Source: Nilaparvata lugens (taxonomy: Eukaryota; Arthropoda; Insecta; Hemiptera; Delphacidae). Taken from it: a DNA stretch of 64,000 nucleotides. Location: assembly GCF_014356525.2 (NCBI RefSeq), contig NC_052509.1, positions 32,945,852-33,009,851 on the forward strand. Reading direction: 5' to 3'. The notes beneath the pieces are model-generated. The model was not told where the DNA came from. It ran no database searches and saw only the letters and a program-made list of their open reading frames with translations. Positions 56,602-64,000 of this stretch are shown one piece after another. Position numbers and translations under genes: made by a program. The first letter of the stretch is position 1. Each line of letters opens with the position of its first letter.

Positions 56602-58965
56602 AAAAATGTACTATCCCGCTCTGTTTGTGATAGATGATTTGGATATGCATCTAAATCTGAATTGTCCTTTTCAACTGAATTTACCATTTCCTCTTCAGGA
56701 GGAAAATCATTTTATATACTGTGATTGAGAGTCTTTGGATTAGCATTAATTTGTAATATGGAATTTTTATCAATTTTTCTAAAAGCATCGGTGTAACTAT
56801 CATTATTCAAGATAACCCGCTCTTTTTGTGATATTTGATTTGAATTTACAATTTCCTTCTCAAGTGAAAAAAAATTTGTATACTCTGATTGAGAGTCATC
56901 AGAACAATATTTTTTTTTTTTAATGTAGAATTGATGTTCACTCTTTTAAAAGTATAGGTGTGATTATCATTATCCAAACATGAATTAAACACTGTCAAAA
57001 TGATAGTATAGTTCCCTTTTGATGGACTATAAGTTGAATGTAATAAGATCACAATCCAAAAACTGCAATTGAATATAATTAACCATTGTTAAGAATACTC
57101 GAGAGATGAGAAAGACAGAATTGTTCATGCAGTTCCCCTTCCCCCGCTCCACCCTCATTGCTGTTGGAGAAGAAGGCTTCTCCCTCCACAACCTCAGTCT
57201 TCAGCACTCGGCTTACCCATAAACAACCATCTCTCGTAAGTATAGCTGAAAAGCTCTGGTTTTTTGTTACCTTCACGCAGCTCATATATTCATACATGTT
57301 AACCAGTTCTAAATTTCGCGGTCCTCGTAGCTCTCATAGAATTACCAACCATATAAAACTTTCTGAAACCCTCCGTACACCTCTCTCTATTCTCTCTCTG
57401 CAATGAGGGAGTAGATGAATCAGTGCCATTCTACTCTTATTATGGAATTGATATGAAATACAACTACAATGGAACTGATAAACCCTAAGAAAAAACGATT
57501 TGAATACGGAGCCGAACTGATACGCACGTGTTCACTAGACATCGAGAGAGTGTGAGAGTTGAAAAAATAATGGGGGATTGAGTCCACGAATTTTAGGTTC
57601 ACCTATGATACACAGAATTGGAACATTTCTCCATTTCTAGCAGCATGATGCATAGTTATTGTAGGAAATTAGCTTGTATTTGTATATTTGTTCAAGCAAC
57701 AAGTGTGATGGTTCATGAAACGTGCTTATCAGGACAGCTGCATTGTAGGCATTTGCAGTTCCCACGCCCCCATCCCCCATTATTATCATCCACCATTGAA
57801 GTTTGTGTAGATGTAGATAGATTGACGGAGCGAGCAACACATATCTTTTTTCTACAGTTACCTTGAAAAGTGGCCACTCCTGCACTGATTACAGAACGCA
57901 AAGAATCACTTTTCCGCTCTAGTGCGGGAAAAATTTTTCCTGCACTCCACATTTGCAACATGGCAACACAAAATAGTTGGTGGGTTATATGGAGGATTAG
58001 TGCACGAAAACAAAAATGATGTTGGTAACAATGACTGTGGTTAGATTTAGATAAGAATCATTTCAATGGCTACCCTACATTTATGATAAGATCCCAATCT
58101 AGAAATCCAAAACAAGAGTAATGTTTATCTAAATCATAATTAAATAATAACTTATCATCATATAATGAATAATGTTTATTTTCTGTGACAGTAATAATTA
58201 TTTCAACTATAAGCAATGAGAAATGTAGCAAACACACATTATGTAATTCGAATTTTCAGGTAAATAATTACCGTTCGAAATCCATGTCAATAAAATCAAT
58301 AAAATAACATTAGAATATACTACAATAAAATATTTTCTATTGTCTATGTTATTTTATAAATATTTTTAGTTTACTTATATTATTTTCGGTAATTTAGTAA
58401 GTTAACCATGTCTAAATATCTGAATAATGTTTTTAGTTGGATGAAACGAAGTTAGGTACGATTCTTCCCGCTAGGTCGCGCGCTTGTCGGTTCAGCCATT
58501 CAGCCATGCTGTTAGCGTGTATTTTGAATACAATTTTTTGTTTTATCTGTATTTTTTCTGATTCTTGAATGAATAAAGATGAGAACTTTGGCTGAGAATT
58601 TTCAACTTCAATTGGATTATTAATTTTTAAATGAATTAAGTTGTTATTAATAACAGCATCACACACACAAACATTTGATGGATTTCAGCCATCATTTTAT
58701 CCATAATTACCCACTTTTCATATTCAATGGTAACTGTAGGGAAAATTAAATGTGAAATATGTGCACAAAGTTTTTCTGCTGCACTCAAGAAACCAACGTT
58801 TCTTTCGTTTAAACGTTTCTTTCGTTTAAACGTTTCTTTCGGTGCAGCAAACTGTCACTTTGCGCACTAGTTGCACAAATAACTATTGTATATCAGTTAT
58901 AGAGGAACTTCTTAATTTTAATACGACTAGAACCTATTCATCTTACATTCTAAATATGCTCCTTC
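56602..58965. other. Anonymous region; short repeats, no gene supported
   Basis: ORFs of up to 82 codons around 57080-57960 overlap on both strands and lack splice or codon support. Two related AT-rich blocks (56640-56760 and 56820-56935) share tctgattgagagtc-like text. At 58797-58848 a gtttctttcgtttaaac unit is repeated about three times. Near 57907-57936 a palindrome-like gtgcgggaaaaatttttcctgcac is present. Confidence 0.4.
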
Positions 58966-59103
58966 CACTTTCAATCCATTTGTGGAGTTGATACCATCAC
59001 AAATAGATGAAATATAGATATTGTGCATTATTAACACTTTCAATCCATTTGTGGAGTTGATACCATCACAAATAGATGAAATAGAGATATTGTGCATTAT
59101 TAA
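58966..59103. repeat. Two tandem copies of a 69-bp sequence
   Basis: The unit starting cactttcaatccatttgtgg occurs at 58966 and 59035 with only a couple of differences. The duplication is recent. Confidence 0.9.
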
Positions 59104-59699
59104 TAGTTGATAAGTGAATTATTAAAGAACAGATATTGTTGCATCCACTATGAGTTCTGAGCAGTAAATAAGTGCTTAGAAGAGCAAATATTCGGATAAG
59201 CTGATAATAACAGAATGTGTCTGGTGCACTTCCTGTAATGATAGAACTGTAGAAATTGAAATTAGAGAAGAGATTGTTATTGAAAACAGCAAAATTTGAA
59301 AGTATACTGATTACTCTACTGTACTCCAGCAACGAGAATGAATAAGCTCGACAACTTTCCAGTCACAATTTCAACAAAGATAACAGATTTGTAAGCTTGA
59401 ATTGTCACGTCCTCAAAATGAGAATGGAGTCACATGCATATGAGAGTTTGGCATGTGTAAGGAATTTATTGGAACGTTTCAAATCGTGTTTGAGAAGTTT
59501 GATCAGAAATGAATTAATGAATAAATGGTTTTTATAATATGGTTACAAAGACTTCAACTTTTCAAATTTATTTCAAAAAAAGTTGAGTCACAAAATTTTC
59601 AAAAACTGTAGTTAGATGCATTCTACGTGATCAGCAGTTTTGTACCCTTACCATACATATCCAAAGAGTGCAATGCCTTAGTGATGAGGACTTTCCAGA

Positions 59700-60170
59700 G
59701 CGTCTTAACTTATGTCAATGGCTATTGTAACAGATCACATTAATCGTCTGTTTCTATCCAATATTTTGTTTACTGATGAGGCTGGGTTTTCTAGAGAAGG
59801 TATTTTCCATTTTCATAACAACCACCTCTGGGCCGATGAATACTCTCACAAGATATCTCAAAGAAGGCATCAAGTGTGATTTTCTCTTAATGTTTGGATA
59901 GGCATTTTTGGGGGCTATCTTATAGGACCATGGTTTCTACCCAACCGACTTCATGGTGCGTCGTACTTGAACTTTTTAACAGAAGATGATATTGAAAAAA
60001 ATATAAGAAGAAAATATTGAGGATTTGAAGGAACGAATTGTAGCCGGTTTGTGAAGTGATAAGACAAAAGCCTGGGGTATTAGAAAAAATGAGGGAGTCG
60101 ATGAGAGAGAGGATGGATAGTGTCCTAGAAATGGATGGAGGACATGTGGATATTTTGTTGTAAATTTGTT
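59700..60170 (+). pseudogene. Decayed mariner-like transposase
   Basis: Frames on the plus strand contain LFTDEAGFSREGIFHFHNN, then HLWADEYSH and GPWFLPNRLHGASYLNFL, a pattern well known from Tc1/mariner-type DDE transposases of insects (catalytic Asp in TDEAGF). The frame is stopped by TGA near 59876 and shifted around 60050. The C-terminal part (QKPGVLEKMRESMRERM) resumes in another frame and ends at about 60165. The N-terminal third is missing. A terminal motif tgggacattctgtatag lies at 60668-60684 and probably is the 3' inverted repeat. Confidence 0.65.
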
Positions 60171-60684
60171 GTAACTTTTGAAAAGCTGTTTTGTGTTAGA
60201 GTTCAATTTTGACTTTAATATTTTTTCTTGCAATAGCTTACTGTGAGGTACTCATGTTTTGCTGCCTCGTAACACACATTTTATTGTATCTCTGTTATGC
60301 TTTTTCCTATTCTCATTTTTGGTGTTGCTGATTGTGAATAGAATTTCTTATAAAAATGTGTACTTGGTAAATTCTCTATCTATCACCGTTCTCCCGCAAT
60401 TTCTGATTGAACGTTTAAAATGGCCGCCATTTCGAACTTTCGAATTGTACAAAGTTGAATATTTTTTCTACAGTTCATCTCTCTTACTTGAACATACCTA
60501 CCAATTTTTATAGCGATCGGTTGGAATACTTTGAAGATAAAAATTATTTTGTGAAAAATACAAAATGGCGAATATCTCATAAACGAAGCGTTTTAGGAAA
60601 AAACATTCGAGATTTTCTCTTTGTTTCGACCCATTAAACCTATTCCCGAAGTTTGGCACTTAAATTTTGGGACATTCTGTATAG
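60171..60684 (+). mobile_element. 3' non-coding part and terminus of the mariner-like element
   Basis: It contains aaaatggccgccatttcgaac and a related aaaatggcgaatatctc segment, then ends with the gggacattctgtata motif typical of such termini. No matching 5' terminus was found upstream of 59640. Confidence 0.45.
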
Positions 60685-62435
60685 CCTAAGTCTCTATTTT
60701 ATTGTCTGATACCTTATCACAAAACTCCAACCAATTATATTATTGTGATCGTGTATACATGTTAGTGATAGTTCACTTGAGGCTCTTGGCACAAGTTCAC
60801 AAAGTGCACTTATTAGGAAGTACTCGTACAATAATGTCATGCTAAGGTCAATTCCTTGATGAGAACTATTTCAACTAATGTGGTACTGAAATCGGTGTCT
60901 CGAATCCATCTCCACTTTATTATTTTTCACTTGACAGCTAGAATTATTTCAAGATTCAGCACCAAAATGACAATTTGCATACTATATCAATTGTGGGAGA
61001 TATAAAATATTTATCCACCCGATAAATAAATTTCTCGTACAAGATGAGAAGGAATTTTTCATCAAAAATTCGACTCACAGGAAGAATCTGTTCTCTTTCA
61101 AGACAACCATGCATTGGTAATAACGTACATCCTTCTTCATAGATATGCCTTCATATTACTGTATAATTATAATAAACACTCCATCAAACGTGTTAGTATG
61201 AATTATATATTTAATCTTGGTGTGAAAAACATGACAGAAAATCTTGCTTTAGGTAACCAATCATGCATGATACTATAGACACTGTAACCTGGTGAGTATA
61301 TGATTGGGTGGAAGCCTGGGAGTATAATTGGAGTGACAGGAATGCGAAATTGCACTGCAATATGATAGTCAAGTTCAACAAACTCTCATGAACTTCAAAT
61401 GGATACCTAATGCTTTGTAAGATGCAAAGTTTGAGGGTTGAGCACCCGCACCCAAACAAATGTCTCCATTTAGGCCAATCAATTAACTTAATCCAAGTGC
61501 GTCTCTGTCTAATCTGGTTCTTCGACTACTCTGCCCGCTCTACTCCCCCTCCCAACTCCTAAATTCTCTAAGCCAACCCCCTTCCATTCCAACTCACACT
61601 TGCACACATCAACACACCAAAGCTTAGAGAAGTTTTATTGAACCAAGTTATGCGCATGTTAGTTGAACCGATTTTGCCAACCTCTTCTCTAAATTAAAGT
61701 TGTAATCAGTAACTCAGGCTTTTCACGCATCAGAGCTTTTTATGTTCGGTTATAAATTTTCTAACATAAATCTCATAGTATTTTGAATACCATCGTGTCT
61801 TGAAACATGTAGGATAGACTCATCTTATGAGTTCAGCTGTTCAACAATAGATGAAAATAATTGAGCTGAAGTTCAAATTTGTAGATACACAGGCTATATA
61901 AAAGAAATTTCTCCATTTCTTCAATACTTTAATACAAATTGAACACGAAGTGAAGTCAAAGTCTTACAAATAGCCTCAAATGATCGCTCCCAACAAAAAT
62001 ATTCCTCTTCTCGAGAACAAAGGCCGACATCATATTGTACTTCTTGCTAAACTCAACGTTACTCTTTCTCTTCATACAAACAAAACAGTGTCCTTCTTTA
62101 TCTCATTTTTTTTCTAGTGTGATTCTATTCACACTCTTAGTGAATTTTGATGACGCGGAACACTCAAATTCACAAACTGCAACAGCCTAATGCAAAGATC
62201 ATAAATCCTTGTAGCCTGGTATGAACAGAAAGCCAGCTGAAGAGACAAACAAAGATTATTAGCACTTCTCTTTCCCTCCCCACCATTACTTTTCTGTCTC
62301 ACTCTCCTCCACATTCTGGACACTTTTGATCATCCCCTTTCAGACTCTTCTTCTACCCGCCGCTTCCACACATTCTCTTTTATCATTTTCTTCTTCTTTC
62401 TTCTACTCTCCTCTCAACTCTTCTCTTTTCACAGA
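60685..62435. other. No gene supported; pyrimidine-rich segments
   Basis: AT-rich to 61500, then CT-rich runs at 61510-61600 and 62330-62435. The latter is a pyrimidine tract of about 100 bases, ending ttcacag, that could serve as a strong 3' splice signal. Confidence 0.35.
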
Positions 62436-62489
62436 GCGGCGTTGGATGACTCCCCTAATGAGATAAGGCGAGTAGCAAATTGAGCCGTT

Positions 62490-62627
62490 ATGGATAAGCC
62501 GCAGATAACCAGAGTCTCAGATAATCGTATGGAGTCTGAGAGCGAATCCTATGCAAAACAACCAGGAGCGGATAAAGAGGCCTGCAGCGGTGCCAAACTG
62601 TACGACGACAAAGTGAGACCTCGATAA
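62490..62627 (+). CDS. Small ORF of 45 aa behind a long pyrimidine tract
   Basis: ATG at 62490 opens 45 codons to TAA at 62625-62627. The peptide starts MDKPQITRVSDNRMESESES and is highly hydrophilic. The segment 62440-62700 is distinctly richer in G and C than the flanks and follows a putative acceptor (tcttttcacag, ending about 62434). In-frame stops precede the ATG, so this would be a first coding exon after a 5'-UTR intron. An overlapping minus ORF exists. Not recognised. Confidence 0.25.
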   Translation: MDKPQITRVSDNRMESESESYAKQPGADKEACSGAKLYDDKVRPR

Positions 62628-62873
62628 AAGTGGCAGCCGACAACGAAAGTGGCATGCCAACTGCCAACTGCAATAACTCATGTAAACGCTCACGGCCATT
62701 AGCTTACTTCTACCGATATTTTATATCATTGTAATTTTACTCTTTTACTATCTGGCATAGTTTGGTTGTCAAACGAGTTGAGTCGATCATCAAACCTACA
62801 ATCTGATAGGTCTACCTACTAGTTCATTTGGAAATCTTTTGGCGCATGGCAACAACCGAAATTTTAAATGAGG

Positions 62874-62899
62874 TTCTTCTTCTTCTTCTTCTTCTTCTT
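62874..62899. repeat. (TTC)n microsatellite
   Basis: About eight perfect ttc repeats directly after gaggttcttc. Confidence 0.95.
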
Positions 62900-63221
62900 A
62901 CCTTAAAGGATTGGACATATTTGCTTGTTCCAACTCACAATTGATATTTGTCTTAATTTGTTATTAATAATTATTTTGATGAGAAAAGTTTTATTCCCTA
63001 ACGAGGTTTTAGAGATATAACAAGTAACTATGATGAGCTAGGATTCAATTCTAATTGCTGCCGAATCACTTTCTGGCATTTCGGAATCGACTCATCTCAA
63101 AATATAGGTCTGCTTATTTCCCAATAACATCCGTTCCATAACGGATTACACAACCACGTACAGGACGAGTGCTTTATGATCATCATCCCCAACAAAAAGG
63201 AAAAACACAAAAACGTCTACA

Positions 63222-63810
63222 TATAATAATAAATAATAATAGTAAATGAATGTTTATTTCCCAAGAAAAGTAAAACTAAAACATCAATAACACAAAATAT
63301 TAGATAAATTACAATATCACATACAATAGTTAGTTACAAAAAATTCGTTTAATGTGTCCTCTACTTGTTTAGTTTTTTCTGTGTGGAAATTGACCTACTT
63401 CACTATGGCGTACCATGTTCTAGAGTAGGTTTTGTTAGTTTTTTGTGCATATTATTAATTAGTTAGTGTTTAGTAAGTCATTAGGTGGTTAGTTGTTATT
63501 CGAAATGTTTTCTATGTTCTGTCTTCCTTTGCTCATCAACCAATTGTGTACTATTGTTTTGAACTTTCTAGGATGATTAATCTGTTTAGAGTTTGCAGGA
63601 AGTAGATTATATAATTTTGGTGCTAAATGATTGAAATGTCTCTGGTATAGTGCCTTCCGTGCAACACTGGTGATGAGAAGATCCCTGTATCTGATGTTGT
63701 GGTTGTGGTTTCTGGTTTGAAATGTTGTTGGGTTCTTGTGTAATCTGCATAGTATCTCCTTGGAGTAAAGCTGTCTTGGATCCATCACGTCAAACTCATT
63801 GACTAGCTGG
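63222..63810 (-). mobile_element. 3' end of a non-LTR retrotransposon (LINE)
   Basis: On the minus strand the element enters from the gap, ends its coding part at 63489, has a 3' UTR of about 230 bases with AATAAA at 63253-63258, and finishes in a (tta/att)n-type tail at about 63222-63245. The 5' part is lost in or beyond the gap. Confidence 0.65.
63489..63810 (-). CDS. LINE reverse transcriptase, C-terminal fragment
   Basis: The frame is open into the N run and ends at 63489. It contains LYSKEILCRLHKNPTTFQTR and IRYRDLLITSVARKALYQRH, then FNHLAPKLYNLLPANSKQ: the conserved tail that follows the RT domain in jockey/RTE-like non-LTR elements. This tail lies after the thumb region and takes part in template binding. 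The catalytic YADD region is not present in the window. Confidence 0.75.
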
Positions 63811-63910
63811 NNNNNNNNNNNNNNNNNNNNNNNNNNNNNNNNNNNNNNNNNNNNNNNNNNNNNNNNNNNNNNNNNNNNNNNNNNNNNNNNNNNNNNNNNN
63901 NNNNNNNNNN
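63811..63910. other. Assembly gap (100 N)
   Basis: Exactly 100 N. The elements on the two sides are of different classes and opposite strands, so the distance across is unknown. Confidence 0.95.
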
Positions 63911-63911
63911 T

Positions 63912-64000
63912 ACATACAAGGCATACTTAGCACTGTTTGTCTGTCTGGCAACAAAAGCTTGTCACATTGAGGTGCTTACAAGTCTCCCATCCGAAGAGTT
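63912..64000 (+). CDS. LTR-retrotransposon integrase fragment, BEL/Pao-like
   Basis: The open frame runs off the window. It reads YKAYLALFVCLATKACHIEV, which matches the start of the integrase catalytic core of BEL/Pao elements (the usual form is K-x-Y-x-x-x-F-V-C-x-x-T-K-A-x-H-x-E). The Asp that opens the DDE triad would lie a few codons upstream, inside the gap. Only about 29 codons are visible. Confidence 0.65.

Noticed and set aside
57079..57961. Overlapping 72-82 codon ORFs on both strands
   Set aside because: Both strands are open by chance in a less AT-rich stretch, with no splice signals or motifs.
58433..58666. 77-codon minus ORF
   Set aside because: The translation is unremarkable and Asn/Ile-rich, without splice context or recognisable motif.

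Overview
The window is eukaryotic: AT-rich, with long stretches lacking any ORF, short exon-like ORFs bounded by GT/AG splice signals, and a very heavy load of transposon and virus-like remnants. The transposon families, the frequent taggcctac-type words and the short termini of the main tandem array suggest an insect, probably a hemipteran and plausibly a planthopper; this is inference, not a database result. Two 100-base runs of N (7876-7975, 63811-63910) are assembly gaps. No CRISPR array, bacterial operon or rRNA gene is visible.

Layout. 0-4 kb: minus-strand exon-like segments (about 3177-3023, 1686-1567, 293-205) and a 142-bp-arm foldback repeat. 5.5-7.9 kb: a decayed remnant related to the virus-like element further right, then a degenerate tandem duplication running into a gap. 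8-12 kb: one convincing 45-codon exon, a tRNA-like foldback, a Helitron-like end and a 30-bp minisatellite ending in a perfect palindrome. 12.2-17.0 kb: a possible small two-exon gene whose intron contains a complete 3.94-kb DNA transposon with TATA target duplication, matching terminal inverted repeats and a broken DDE-type transposase gene. 18.8-23.1 kb: a degraded Polinton/Maverick-like element on the minus strand, with integrase C-terminus, adenain-type protease, double-jelly-roll capsid protein and three accessory ORFs. 24.4-25.2 kb: two MITEs.

27.2-56.6 kb: one continuous array. Six copies of a mobile element with a 165-bp internal minisatellite and a terminal hairpin alternate with a 3.6-kb spacer (about 5-kb period), and a head-to-tail 15-kb duplication with its junction at about 42294 is superimposed. 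Copies 1-3 and 4-6 carry 5, 8, 6 and 5, 8, 6 minisatellite units, so the duplication came after the unit numbers were set. The 60-90 aa ORFs inside this array are repeated along with it and are not genes.

56.6-64 kb: mostly anonymous sequence with a decayed mariner-like transposase, a small ORF behind a long pyrimidine tract, the 3' end of a LINE reverse transcriptase and, after the second gap, a BEL/Pao-like integrase fragment. Nearly all recognisable coding capacity belongs to mobile or virus-derived DNA, and most of it is broken.
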